The notes: a model not told the origin generated them from the sequence alone. A stretch of DNA of 64,000 nt from Agapetus fuscipes (GCA_951799405.1 OX637351.1:4682251-4746250); one strand, 5' to 3'. Positions 1 through 9,936 are shown, numbered from the stretch's first letter. A program made the numbers and translations.

Positions 1-282
1 ATAAACATATGCCCTGCAGTTGTATTGGCAGGTGAACCAAATTTGTACAGCATAGGTGATCAACCTCATACTCACCTATTAACCATGTAACTTTTTGAGT
101 TTGTTTATTTTTTGCGGTGAAATTTTTTGTATTGTTTTCCTTTCAAGCCTTTTATTTTCCATTGAAAAAAGGAAAGCTTTATTTGGAGCAATCCGATAAA
201 TAAATTCGATAAATTTTAGCACTATTAACAATTTTTATTTGACTCTACACATAAAATATACTTATTTATTTTCATCTTAACA
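1..282. other. AT-rich sequence without recognised feature
   Basis: No coding pattern, RNA gene or known repeat of this window is visible here. It ends where MITE-J copy 1 begins. Confidence 0.5.
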
Positions 283-405
283 GGGCTGAAAGTCTCATCA
301 CCACGGTAATTCCTACCTACCGAATATCACTAATATTGTATGAAGCCTAATCAGCTGATCGCTTGCGGCCATCTTGGATTGACAGGTCTTCATACCCCCA
401 TACAA
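283..405. mobile_element. MITE-J copy 1, incomplete foldback
   Basis: The arm starts GGGCTGAAAGTCTCATCACC and continues into GGCCATCTTGGATTGACAGG, as in the copies at 9321 and 49826. The complementary right arm is missing, so this is a truncated copy. MITE-J has no visible coding capacity; its superfamily is undetermined. Confidence 0.7.
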
Positions 406-711
406 GGTTGACATTTGAAATTAAAAAATGGTTCCAATTCTGACAATGCGCATGCGCACATGTTCATTTTAACACGGTTACCGGTTGCATAATGTAACAT
501 TATGCAACGGGTGTAGGAATGTATGGCATTGTGATTGCGTTAGCCGTTTTGTAATTAGTAAATTACCAAATGGGAGTAGAAAAAATATTTTATATGTTTA
601 CTGAAAAAATGATTAAAAAAGATTAAAATACGTTGAGTTGTGTTAGATTTCATGGTGAACATACATACATACATACATTATATTATGTACGAGTATATAC
701 ATATCTAAGTA
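406..711. other. Unclassified, with a short palindrome and an ACAT run
   Basis: A perfect 12-bp inverted repeat with a one-base centre lies at 484-508 (GTTGCATAATGT and its complement). A short (ACAT)n microsatellite lies at about 660-680. Nothing else is recognised. Confidence 0.5.
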
Positions 712-945
712 TAATCTAATTTGTAAAGATATATTCAAATTAAACGCTGATATTGAATGCATGCCCACATGCATGCACATGTAAATTCGCGCTTACAGAT
801 GCTGCATGTGCACTTACAAAATAAACCAAACTTCGCATGAACATAAACGTTGCATCTCCTGCTGTCTCTCCCTGAAACGGGGGGTATAGGCAAAAGTGAA
901 CCACGTTTTTACAGCACGGGGGGAAGGGGTGGTTGGGGTTTGGAT
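712..945 (-). repeat. A-repeat, diverged copy
   Basis: Reads on the minus strand from the TACAGCACGG region to a TATAATC-type tail. It stops just before the solo LTR-B at 956. Confidence 0.8.
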
Positions 946-1075
946 GGTTACATACTGTTGCGAACTTGAAATACGTGCGCTTATACACACATACATCAAA
1001 ATAATTACACACACTGAAGCACTTAATACAGAAACATCTAGGAGTATGCGTGCCTTGGAATGCATTCTAGTGATT

Positions 1076-1297
1076 ATGCTGGAGTGATGTTTTCCGGGAT
1101 CTGTTGCCGTGGTCTGTGGGAGCTGGAGCTTCCGGACGTTTCGCCCATTTCTGCGATGGGCTTCTTGAGCGTGAAGTATGATGATGATGATGATCTTGAT
1201 GAGAACTGTGATGTAAGCAGGCCACGGCAACAGATCCCGGAAAACATCACTCCAGCATCATCAGCCGGCCGTGTTAGCCTAAAACTCTTATTCTACT
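1076..1297. mobile_element. P1 Penelope-like foldback inside LTR-B
   Basis: Inverted arms at about 1078-1112 and 1222-1256 carry GCTGGAGTGATGTTTTCC and its complement. The right end reads CATCAGCCGGCCGTGTTAGC. The flanks read TGATT on both sides, a possible short target duplication. No coding sequence is present. Confidence 0.75.
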
Positions 1298-1469
1298 GAT
1301 TGTTTGTGCGTAAATGTTCTGGTGGTTGAATAATCCAGTAATTGCGAGAAAGACCTCTCCGGTTTACTATATAAGAGGTCAAAGTGGTAGAACAGGAGAA
1401 GTCTCAAGAGAACAATTCGCTATGCAACACATATAACCAGTGACTGTCAAATTGTGAAATAAATAAATT

Positions 1470-1776
1470 GATGCTGGAGTGAAGTTTTCCGGGATCTGTT
1501 GCCGTGGTCTGTGGGAGCTGGAGCTTCCGGACGTTTCGCCCATTTCTACGATGGGCTTCTTCAGCGTGAAGTATGATGATGATGAAGATCTTGATGAGAA
1601 CTGTGACACAGTTCTCATCAAGATCTTCATCATCATCATACTTCACGCTGAAGAAGCCCATCGTAGAAATGGGCGAAACGTCCGGAAGCTCCAGCTCCCA
1701 CAGACCACGGCAACAGATCCCGGAAAACTTCACTCCAGCATCATCAGCCGGCCGTGTAAGCCTAAATCTCTTATTC
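1470..1776. mobile_element. P2 Penelope-like foldback with 12-bp target duplication
   Basis: A nearly perfect long inverted repeat of 307 bp. The direct repeat AATAAATAAATT flanks it at 1458-1469 and 1777-1788. Each arm holds CTGAAGA, a stem of GCCCAT with ATGGGC, then GAAACGTC, which resembles a hammerhead ribozyme core. It was inserted into LTR-B. Confidence 0.85.
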
Positions 1777-1847
1777 AATAAATAAATTACTACAAAAATT
1801 AATTCTGGCATTTTAATTAAAAATAGAATCCAGCAGAACACGTCACA

Positions 1848-2110
1848 ATACATTGGATTATTATTTTTCATGTGTATTGTGCTCTTTGAATAAATAAACA
1901 AAGTTTGCGTGCGACATTGAGCATCATAAAAAATGCACGCAAAACAAATTATTATACGACACTTTTATTTCAACGACAATCATAAAAATCCTTCCAACTA
2001 TAAAGGGCATTATTTCCAACCGTATTATGCTCGCTGCGCATAGACGTGCACAGATGCGTGACATTTATGTATGTTTACCCATGTTTTTCATCATGCCCGG
2101 ATTTACCTTA
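1848..2110. other. No recognised feature
   Basis: AT-rich sequence between the LTR-B target duplication and a small TIR element. Nothing is recognised. Confidence 0.4.
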
Positions 2111-2114
2111 CTAA

Positions 2115-2242
2115 GGCTCGGTATTTTTAAGGTTAGCATAGCGACTTTATACCGCATGAAAAGGACGCACTTATGTCAATCGTGTGGGTTGTTTTTTTCA
2201 TCAGCTTAAAGTCACATATGCACACGTTGAAAATACCGGGCC
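2115..2242. mobile_element. Short Harbinger-like MITE with MITE-K ends
   Basis: The ends GGCTCGGTATTTT and AAAATACCGGGCC are inverted and flanked by TAA at 2112-2114 and 2243-2245. A 3-bp TWA duplication is typical of PIF/Harbinger elements. The interior differs from MITE-K copies 1 and 2, so only the ends are shared. Confidence 0.7.
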
Positions 2243-2309
2243 TAAGAGTCATGGTAAGGTTTTTTAAATCACCATTTCACCAAAACTAATTTTAAGAGCA
2301 CTTCATACC

Positions 2310-2640
2310 CAAAATCTGCCGTTTTTGTTTCTTACACTTTATGGTCTTAGCAAAAGAGCTACAGTAATGAAAAAAATCAAGCATGTTTATTGATTTGTTA
2401 TCTTAATTATAAAGTGTAAACAAAATATATAACTTGAAAATTGTCACCACAAAAAAGTATTTATAAAAACACGTTTTTTTTTCACATTTTTTTTTTTTTT
2501 TGTGTGTGCTATATTTTGGATTTTTTTTTCTTTTTAATTGCAGAACTATACATTGTTTTGTGAAGGATTTGGCCATTTTATGTCAATAGTTTTTGAGTAG
2601 TTATGGAAAAACTGTGTTCTTTGATTTAATTAATTAAGTA
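2310..2640 (+). repeat. I-long repeat copy 1
   Basis: Starts with ATACCCAAAATCTGCCG and continues through TTATGGTCTTAGC and ATTGTCACCACAAAAAA. Related copies lie at 33783 and 46674. Its first 80 bp match, in reverse, the centre of MITE-I. No ORF is visible. Confidence 0.7.
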
Positions 2641-2729
2641 ATGAATCAGTAAGTCGGCACTTATTAAGTTTTACCTTTGAGGTGGCGATATGCGAAAGAG
2701 TTTTTTCGTTTCTAATTTTGCATGTTATT

Positions 2730-2988
2730 TGCTCCTTGACTGATAGGTTGGTACGAGGCTGACCACCCGTGCTGTAAAAATCGGTTCAGTTTTGCCAATG
2801 CCACCCCGGTTCAGGGAACGGCGGCAGGAGTTGCAAGGTTTATGTCCATGTGAGGTTTTCTTTATTTGAATGCACACATGCAGAATGTGTAGGCGCGAAC
2901 CTACATGTGCCTGTCTGTAGGCATGCATTTCATATGAGCCTTAAATGTTAACATATCCTTGCAGCTTAGATTATAGATTATATAGATT
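2730..2988 (+). repeat. A-repeat, near full length
   Basis: Runs from CTCCTTGACTGATAGGTTGG to a TTATAGA-type tail. It belongs to the subfamily with GTAGGCGCGAACC in the body. Confidence 0.9.
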
Positions 2989-3102
2989 TGAATATGCACA
3001 TGAATGATTGTGTGTAGGGGTCATCAAATGGTGCATTATTTCATTCCGTATGCATTTCACTATATAAAAAAGATTTATGATATCGATTAAAAAACAAATC
3101 GA

Positions 3103-3545
3103 CGGTTAAAAGGAAGTAGGGCGTAGGAAGAAAAAGGAAGTAGGGCATAAGCGACGTTTTGGTCAAAAATGAGTTATGAATGCTTTCCTACTTAAAAATT
3201 TCTGCTCTTTCTAATGCGCTAACTCCCAAAGCTCTACGATGATTTTTTTGTTGTTGTTTATGCCCAAAAAAACAACTGCGCTTTTGAAGTATGGTTTTGG
3301 TGTAACCGACAAGATTTTGGCCTTTTTTGTCCTAAAGGCGCTTGTGACATAAAAATATCGTACAACATCGTAAAAATACACTAATAGGAATGCCAATGAA
3401 TGTCTTTATTTTTTTTAATTGTAGAGCTGTTTTGATTTAAAAGATATGATAAAAATAAAAAAGTTATGCCATTTTTCTGCAATCTCAAACTTTAATCTGC
3501 TCTCCTTAGTTTTTGTCGCTTATGTCCTACTACCTATTAACCGTT
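3103..3545. mobile_element. MITE-S with imperfect TIRs
   Basis: Left end CGGTTAAAAGGAAGTAGGGC and right end CCTACTACCTATTAACCG are imperfect inverted repeats. The left end holds a partial duplication of AGGAAGTAGGGC. ATAAGCGAC follows inside both ends. No coding capacity and no clear target duplication. Confidence 0.6.
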
Positions 3546-3904
3546 GAAATAAATAAAACTGCATGGAATTATGCCATATTGAGTAAAGTTTTTCTTATGA
3601 TAAAAAGCAAAGTTTTCATGTAATTGCGTATACTTAAATTTCCTGTATTAAAGAAATAGAACTACTATTAGAGAGAATTTAGGTTTACTTAATGAAATTT
3701 TAATTTAACCTTCTTATATTAATTTACAGAAAAATTGTAGTAGATCTATAATATTGGCGACTAAGGCTTTCAAATATAGATTAAAAAAATATATCCTATT
3801 GGTCTATTGATTTTGTTTCTCAATTTCTTTGTAAGGTATTCATTCTTGTTGTGTATATAATATATTATAGTCAAATGTAATTTCTTTTAGTGTTTCTGGA
3901 CTTA
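3546..3904. other. No recognised feature
   Basis: AT-rich; no repeat of this window is recognised. Confidence 0.4.
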
Positions 3905-4110
3905 AGGGTTGGTATGAAGCTAACCACCCGTACTGTAAAAATTGGTTCACTTTAGCCTAATGTCAAAACTAAAGCTTCAGCGAAGGGCGAAAAAAGTTGC
4001 GTATGTTCATTTGTAATTTGTTTTATTTATTTTGTAAGTCAATATACATGCAGCATGTGTAAACGCGGTTTTACACTGCTTGAGAACATACATTAAATAT
4101 GAATCTTGAG
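3905..4110 (+). repeat. A-repeat, diverged
   Basis: GGTTGGTATGAAGCTAACCA through TATGAATCTTGAG. Its 3' part is interrupted by the pogo-like element at 4113. Confidence 0.8.
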
Positions 4111-4112
4111 TA

Positions 4113-5426
4113 GGGGAGAGTGGTGAGACTTGAACAGGTTGGAGACATGAACACCCCCCTTTCGCGCCTTTATTTGAGGTTTTTTTTTTGTTTTGTTGGC
4201 ATCATTAGCTCTACTGTCATCTGCTGCCACCATTTATTGTGACGTCACGCCGATATATCCATAAACGTAAAAGGCAGGTTTATTTGAAATTTTTAAGGTA
4301 CTTTTCTGTCGTTTACTGGTACATTTACGAACCCTGTAGATTTTTTATAGGTTATGATTTATTGTTCCTGACATTTTATATCAGTGAGGTTGTTCATTGA
4401 GGTGTATTTAGTGTTTGAATTTTCAACATTGAACCAACATTAAGGTGGGTAGATTTTGTAGTTGTTAAATTTTTCAAGTCGTGAGACTTGAACATGCCCA
4501 CTGTGGTGAGACTTGAACATGTTCAAATCTCACCACTACCCTGCAGTCGCAACCCTGGCATGTGCCAAAGGGCGTAACCGCTACATTACTTTATAATTAT
4601 GCATTATCTCTTCATTTTAAGCTATGGGACGAAAGTATCAGCCCAAGAAGGAAACCAAGGGCCGAGCAGAGAGAATTCCTGTAGAAAAATTAGATGAGGC
4701 TCTCAAGGAGATTTAAAATGAAGCTTCGGTTAAGAGCACTGCTTTTAAATATAAAATAAACCGGACGACATTAGGACGAATAGTAAAAAGTGGAGCAGCA
4801 ACCTATGCCAGCTACAAAAATTCAACAATTTTCACCCCAGGTGAAGAAGAAGAATTAGCATCATACTGTCTTGAGCTCTCGCATGGCCTAACCACGAAAA
4901 AATTTAGACAGCTTGCATTTCAATATGCAAAAACCAATAAAAAAAGCTTCCACCAGTTTGGACTGAAAAAGAAGAAGCTGGGAAAGAATGGTGTAAAGGT
5001 TTTCTTGAGAGAAATGCCAGAATTTCACTCAGAAACGAAGGGGAATATTTTCTTTCTACAGTTTCTACAACTAAAGCCATTATAATGCCCTAAGCTTAGG
5101 AAATAGATTTTTTTAAATATTTCGCATGGAAAAAAATCAATAAAAAACGTTGTTTATTAGATAATGTGTGATTTCATTCCTATGTTCAAGTCTCACCTAT
5201 GGGGTGTTCAAGTCTCCAACCCAATGGTGAGACTTGAACATAGCTGCCGACCTTCAGAAAAAAATATTTAGTATTAAAACAAACAACTAGATCAATTATG
5301 TAAAATTCAGATAGGTACCTAGATAATCAACCTGCATAAAAGTGTCAAGAAACTTGGCCTAACATCATTGGTGTCAGTAAAAAAAAATAAAAACAAAAAA
5401 TGTGTTCAAGTCTCACCACTCTCCCC
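4113..5426 (+). mobile_element. Pogo-like DNA transposon relic
   Basis: Perfect 24-bp inverted termini begin GGGGAGAGTGGTGAGACTTG, and TA flanks both sides (4111-4112, 5427-5428), as expected of Tc1/mariner-pogo elements. The phrase GTGAGACTTGAACA recurs below both termini as subterminal repeats. A broken transposase gene lies inside at 4624-5092. Confidence 0.85.
4624..5092 (+). pseudogene. Pogo-like transposase, broken
   Basis: Transposase of the pogo/Tigger group, which in life binds the element termini and cuts and pastes the DNA. From the ATG at 4624 the frame reads MGRKYQPKKETKGRAE, then an in-frame TAA at 4714-4716. It continues with an HTH-like segment (AFKYKINRTTLGRIV) and EEEELASYCLELSHG. 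Near 4955 the frame shifts by one and resumes with PVWTEKEEAGKEWCKGF and RNARISLR, the usual pogo block after the DNA-binding region. The catalytic DDE core is absent, so the copy is internally truncated as well as broken. The family call rests on pattern recognition and fits the TA-flanked TIRs. Confidence 0.75.
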
Positions 5427-5498
5427 TACTTACACATTTTTTCTTTAGATAATATTTTTTTATATATGTATCTGTTAACTCATGTACAAAGCTATCAT

Positions 5499-5580
5499 TC
5501 AGGAGCTCGACGGGACTCGAACCTGCGTTTTTTTATTTCAAACACCCACCGTCTTGACTTGTTCTATCATAGCGCCGACA
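5499..5580 (-). repeat. tRNA-like SINE head or tRNA remnant
   Basis: On the minus strand the B-box-like GGTTCGAGTCCC is preceded by a CTATGATAGAAC segment that could be an A box. Spacing suggests a long variable arm. No SINE body was matched, so this may be an isolated remnant. Confidence 0.45.
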
Positions 5581-5622
5581 ACACTGTCTGCTTGTGAGCG
5601 TGCTTTAAATATGAATGTATAT

Positions 5623-5916
5623 TGTAACGAGCGTATGGTAGTATTAGTGCATACGTGATCCTTATCACGCTGGTGGAACAACGCTCTGGTGTTGAAATCA
5701 TCCACTATGTTCGATAAATCGAGAACAGTCGAGAAACGTCCGAATGAACGTATATAAATGTAAGCCGCAATTGTGTGCAGGCAGAGTGTCGATTGAAGCA
5801 CTGAGCCGTGAAGTCGATAAACCAAGAGATAGAATTCGGTACATTGTAAACCGACATTGTGTAAAATAAATCTTGAAAAATAAATTGCAGTTTAATTAAA
5901 AGAACCCAACTAAAAT
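5623..5916 (+). mobile_element. LTR-2 copy, 3' end merged with an A-repeat
   Basis: Starts TGTAACGAGCG and carries a TATA-like CGTATATAAATG, then GTGTAAAATAAATC, an LTR poly(A) signal context, and AAGAACCCAACTAAAATC. The 3' end runs into an A-repeat tail, so its border is lost. Confidence 0.7.
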
Positions 5917-6165
5917 CTATAATCTAAGTTGCAAAGATATATTAACATTTAAAGCTCATATCAAATGCATGCCCACAAACTAACACGTGTAGTTCGTGCT
6001 TACGAATGCTGAATGTGTACTTACAAATAAAATCCAAACCTCAAATGAACATGAACCCTACAAGTTTTACCGACCTTCCCTGACACTGGGGTGACATTGG
6101 AAAAGGGAACCATTTTTTACAGTATGGGTGGTCAGCCTCATACCAACCTAGTCAAGGAAAATTAA
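5917..6165 (-). repeat. A-repeat, full length
   Basis: Minus-strand copy with TTATAGA-type tail and the CACGTGTAGTTCG body variant. It ends in CTAGTCAAGGAA. Confidence 0.9.
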
Positions 6166-6534
6166 AACAATATACTCGTATGTTAGATTAACGATTATAG
6201 AAAGACAAAAAGAATCCAAGTTGAATCAAGTCACGTATGTACATACAACTAAAAATATTTCATAATTAAACAATTCACATCCTAAAGGAAATACTTCCAT
6301 AAAATACTGAACAAATTTAGAAGGAAAATAATCTCCGGGTACAAATGATTATTTTATTTATCTTTATGGCCCTAATACCCGCCTACCTGCCTTCCAGAGT
6401 AGGCGAGCTGTAAAAATGAATCTCGGTCGTTTAATGTTATCAAAGATAAACAAAAAAGAAAAGCTAGCACAAGTTTGTTTATCGGAGCTGAGCTATTCAA
6501 ACTTATAGGAGCTTAAAATTAGCAACAACAAAAA
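6166..6534. other. No recognised feature
   Basis: AT-rich sequence with nothing recognised before the SINE-C copy. Confidence 0.4.
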
Positions 6535-6790
6535 ACGCAACTAAGCTGCACATATAGTTTAACTTCTTGCCTGCGTTTCCCCGAAGGGGTCGCATGTGGC
6601 GCTTCGGGACCTATTTATTTTTACAGGTAAAGGTGCCGGACTCACACCAACCACTTTCAGTTGAAGTGGGGTTTCCCAGCTCCCGGGGGGGGGGCTGGTT
6701 CTCATTTCTAGGCTGAGTAAACCTTTGAGATCGAACCCTTGCTCTCGGCATGGAATGCAAGCATTCTACCAATTGAGCTATCGACCTTTT
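6535..6790 (-). repeat. SINE-C, short form
   Basis: tRNA-like head on the minus strand: GATAGCTCAATTGGTAGA (A box region) and GGTTCGATCTC (B box region). The middle block with CGGTGTTTATTTC is deleted. The body ends AGTTGCG at the low-coordinate side. Confidence 0.85.
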
Positions 6791-6810
6791 AACGCACTGA
6801 TTGATATTAT

Positions 6811-7093
6811 TGTTATGGTTAGTACTGGGGTTCTTTTAATTAAACTACGATTTATTTATTTAACAAGATTTATTTTGCATTACACAGTACTTCGCGCTCT
6901 TGCTTACATCGACTTCGCGGCACAATGTTGAAAGAGACTCTGACTCTCCCCAGAATCTTTGCTCGTATATATAGGTACGAAAGAGACGATTCTTGCGTGT
7001 TCGAGATTATTCATAATGGATAATACAAGAGCCAGATTGTTCGACACACACCAGCGTGCTTAGGTTCACGTACGAAACTATACGTTCGCAACA
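6811..7093 (-). mobile_element. Solo LTR-2 with TTAT target duplication
   Basis: On the minus strand it starts TGTTGCGAACG and ends in the CCCCAGTACTAACCATAACA block. TTAT flanks it at 6807-6810 and 7094-7097. TATA-like TATATATAGG is kept. It has no internal region. Confidence 0.8.
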
Positions 7094-7131
7094 TTATTAT
7101 TACTTAGGGTATGTACTAAGAGGAAATAAGT

Positions 7132-7430
7132 AGCGGCGGTCCGCAGTCTAGTGATTAACACTTCTGACTCGTAAATGGAAGGTTGTGGGTTCGAATCCCG
7201 GTGGAGCACAATAAAAAATGTCATTTATATTTTCAAATATACTCTTTGCTTGGTGAATTTTTTTTTATATACCTTTTACCAAAGACAGGTCATTAAAGGT
7301 TCATCCAGCATTACAGCAACTGGGTCTTGCTTGAGAATTGGCGCTTTCTACAATGACGACCAAGCTCGCAGATGAAGTGTGATACACACATAAACAGCGC
7401 TCACCACATAAATAAGCCTAACTTTTTTTA
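7132..7430 (+). repeat. SINE-D, full length with tail 2
   Basis: tRNA-like head with GCAGTCTAGTGATTAAC (A box) and GGGTTCGAATCCC (B box), followed by the D body (AAAGACAGGTCATTAAAGG, GAATTGGCGC). It ends with the GTGTGATACACACA and CAGCGCTCACC block, called tail 2. It is a retroposed repeat, not a likely functional tRNA gene. Confidence 0.85.
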
Positions 7431-7437
7431 TTTAATA

Positions 7438-7668
7438 AGTACCTCACCCATACTGTAAAAAATGGTTCACTTTGCCCATGTCACTACTGTGTCAGGGAAG
7501 GTCGGCAAAAGTTGTAGGGTGTATGTTCATTTGAGGTTTGGATTTTATTTGTAAGTACACATTCAGCATTTGTAAGCGCGAACTACACGTGTTTGTTTGT
7601 GAGCATGCATTTGATATGAGGTTTAAATGTTAATATATTTTTGCAACTTAGATTATAGATTATATAGA
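7438..7668 (+). repeat. A-repeat
   Basis: Begins at CACCCATACTGT, lacking the first 25 bp, and ends in a TTATAGA-type tail. Confidence 0.9.
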
Positions 7669-8010
7669 CCTACCTACAAATTTTTCCAAATCGCTTTTTT
7701 TTATTCCAAAGTTGTAGAATCTCTGGAACACATTGCAATTCATTTGCTTAAAGATTATTCTTTAAAGTTACATTTACTCTCATTCAGAATCACCTTAAAC
7801 ACTAATCTCACCTTAAAGTCTTGATTACCTGTTGAAACGGTTCACTATAAAATATTTCCGATCCTTGAACGCGTGATTACATTCTTATCTCTGAATAACC
7901 AGATTGCGTTTAAAATAGAACAGGAACTTAGGAAGCAGAATTTTACAGCGGCAAAAGCTAATATTTATTCATTTCGAAATTACACAAAAAAAACTGGCTA
8001 AGACCTCGTA
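7669..8010. other. No recognised feature
   Basis: AT-rich spacer. No repeat of this window is recognised. Confidence 0.4.
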
Positions 8011-8014
8011 TAAA

Positions 8015-8275
8015 ACGCAACTAAGCTACACATATAGTGTAACTTCTTGCCTGAGTTGTCCCCGAAGGGGTCGCATGTGGCGAATCGGGACCTATTTATT
8101 TTTACAGGTAAGGAAGCCGGACTTACACCAACCACTTCAGTTGAAGCGGGGGTTTCCCAGCTCCCGAGGGGGCTGGTTTTTCATTTCTTGTGAAGGCTGA
8201 GTAAGCCTTGAGATCGAACTCTTGCTCTCGGTATGGAATGCAAGCATTCTACCAATTGAGCTATCGACCTTTTTA
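8015..8275 (-). repeat. SINE-C unit of a D-C dimer
   Basis: Minus strand, from GGTCGATAGCTCAATTGG to the TAGCTTAGTTGCG end. It directly follows SINE-D (8276-8515) in the same orientation across CTCGTAAAAAGG. Confidence 0.85.
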
Positions 8276-8515
8276 CGAGCTTGGTCGTCGTCGCTACAAA
8301 GCGCCAATTCTCAAGCGAGACTCAGTTACTGTAAGGCTGGATGGACCTTTTGATGACCGGTCTTTGGTAAACGTTTATGAATTTTTTAAACCAGCGAAAA
8401 GAAAATTAAAAAAAAAAAAAGGCATATTTTTTGTGCTCCGCCAGGATTCAGCTCACAATCTTCTATTTACGAGAAGAAGTGTTAACCACTAGACTACACC
8501 CCAGGGCTTGTTTGG
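8276..8515 (-). repeat. SINE-D unit of a D-C dimer
   Basis: Minus-strand head GTAGTCTAGTGGTTAACAC followed by the D body and GTCGCGACGACGACC-type end. The B box has diverged. The SINE-C unit follows at once. Confidence 0.85.
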
Positions 8516-8784
8516 CTTATCTGCCATTTGATTCAAACATGATCTATCAATGAAATTGTCTACACAATTCTACTGGGAACGAACTCCCTACAAGCGTATC
8601 ATCTTTTTATGTTGAAAAGATGTATTGACCTCTAAGGTTCATATTTCGTATGTAATTCGATCGTCATTAAACTTCACAAGAACTTTTTCGAGAGTATTTT
8701 ACAAGTTTCCATTTTTTTTATTAAAATAGGTTCAGCGTTTTAGGAGTGCATACTCGTAAAATATTTTATTTCATATTGTAACTG
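8516..8784. other. No recognised feature
   Basis: Spacer with no recognised element. Confidence 0.4.
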
Positions 8785-9000
8785 TAACTGTAACCCGGTA
8801 GTCATTCCGCTAGGGGTGGTCAGAGCCTCTACAGATCTGCCTCCATTTCTTCCTATCCTTATACCTCTTTCAATTCATTCATATCCATCACCTTTTTCAT
8901 GCATTTTCTTCTTTTACGCTCACTTAGTATATCCCATTCTTTCACAATCTACTCAATCTGATCCCTCCATACTTTTTCGGTCGTCCCTTACCACTTTGGG
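8785..9000 (-). pseudogene. LINE-R ORF2 C-terminal fragment
   Basis: The minus strand encodes the tail of a non-LTR retrotransposon ORF2, matching the better copies at 18005 and 48165. The 3' side ends in (TGTAAC)n at 8777-8795, the short tandem tail of these copies. It is cut short by a MITE-H remnant. Confidence 0.75.
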
Positions 9001-9265
9001 GCTGTCCATATATTACGTCATTCGCGTCTGCGGATGATGGCAAATGATGTACGAGTACCAAAAGTGACGTCGTTCTTGTAAATCCCAATTTCTACAAAAT
9101 ATACAAAATATTATGTAAGTAATATAACATTATTAATTATTAAACTCATCCATTATTACAGCAAGAGGGGGGGGAGGCATTGGATAATGACTATAGGATG
9201 ATTGTAAAGGGGGGGGGGGTCGAAAATCGGCCAAAATCGATGACGTTATTTAAGCACGACCGCTT
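9000..9265. mobile_element. MITE-H copy 1, degraded
   Basis: Left end GGGGCTGTCCATATATTACG and interior GATGATGGCAAATGATGTAC match the clean copy at 46719. The right end is degraded (GACGTTATTTAAGCACGACC). Poly-G tracts of ten lie inside. Confidence 0.7.
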
Positions 9266-9320
9266 TTTTCTTTCACACTTCCTCTATATATATACTTATG
9301 ATTTTAGATATTCATACATC

Positions 9321-9480
9321 GGCTGAAAGTCTCATCACCACAATAATTCTTACCTACCGAGGTAATATTTGTATGAAAACTGTTCACTTTGCAGCCATCT
9401 TGAATTGACAAGTCTTCATACAAATATTTCCGATATTCGGTAGGTAAGAATTACCGTGGTCATGGGACTTCCAGCTCTGG
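9321..9480. mobile_element. MITE-J copy 2
   Basis: Both arms present: GGCTGAAAGTCTCATCACCA and, inverted, GGTCATGGGACTTCCAGC. Total about 160 bp. The middle holds GCAGCCATCTTGAATTGAC. Confidence 0.75.
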
Positions 9481-9740
9481 TGAGGCCAAATGTGCGTGGA
9501 GTCTCTTGCAATATTTCTCTTGCACTTGACACGCGAGTCGTCAAACATAATGCAAGGTGCGAGGCGAGCTGTCTTACCAGAAACTTGAGCCTAACAGACG
9601 TGAGGCAACGCATCCAAAATGTTAGGAAAACACACATTAGAAATACTGAAACTGTTCCCGTGACTCTTTCACCGTTTGGTTGGGTGTGAACAGAGCCTTT
9701 GCAGAGTTGTTTCCATTTCTTCCCATCCTTGTATCTTCTC
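9481..9740 (-). other. Open on both strands; LINE-R remnant at right end
   Basis: Both strands stay open for over 70 codons. The minus frame begins YKDGKKWKQLCKG, like the end of LINE-R ORF2, at about 9670-9740. The remaining 190 bp encode nothing I recognise. Confidence 0.35.
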
Positions 9741-9754
9741 TTTGTAATAATAAT

Positions 9755-9930
9755 AATATTAGGATGATTTATTTGGTGAGCGCTGTTTTTTGTGTGAATC
9801 ACACCTCAAGTGCCCTCTGCGAGCTTGGTCATCGCTATAGAAAGCGCCAATTCTCAAGCAAGACCCATTTGCTGTAAGGCTGGATGGACCTTTGGTGTCC
9901 GGTCTTTGGTAAAGGTATCTGAATTTTTTT
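9755..9930 (-). repeat. SINE-D tail-2 segment, third part of a D-C-D array
   Basis: Minus strand: CCGGACACCAAAGG, GAATTGGCGC and the tail-2 block with TAATAATATT. It follows the SINE-C head at 9937. Confidence 0.75.
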
Positions 9931-9936
9931 GAAGGT

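Larger units (their letters stand above)
956..1847 (+). mobile_element. Solo LTR-B split by two foldback insertions
   Basis: Starts TGTTGCGAACTTG and ends CGTCACA, with the 4-bp duplication ATAC at 952-955 and 1848-1851. A TATA-like CTATATAAGAGG and AATAAA signals fit an LTR. Foldbacks P1 and P2 lie inside; removing them restores colinearity with the copies near 21820 and 23908. No internal gag-pol is present, so this is a solo LTR, probably Gypsy-like (inference from the short duplication). Confidence 0.8.

Noticed and set aside
484..508. Regulatory operator-like palindrome
   Set aside because: A single short palindrome with no context; could be chance or a MITE remnant.
1470..1776. Active hammerhead ribozyme in P2
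   Set aside because: The core has an extra base before stem II and no clear cleavage site pairing, so only a hammerhead-like motif is claimed.
1404..1901. Long open frames over the foldbacks at 1.1-1.8 kb and 40.4-40.8 kb
   Set aside because: They read through inverted repeats on both strands with low-complexity Asp or Ser runs, so they are not genes.
7132..7210. A functional tRNA gene
   Set aside because: The head is followed by a SINE body and recurs with it many times, so it is a SINE promoter region.
9416..9802. Host protein on the minus strand (128 codons)
   Set aside because: It crosses MITE-J and a SINE-D, both strands are open, and only a LINE-R piece is recognised.
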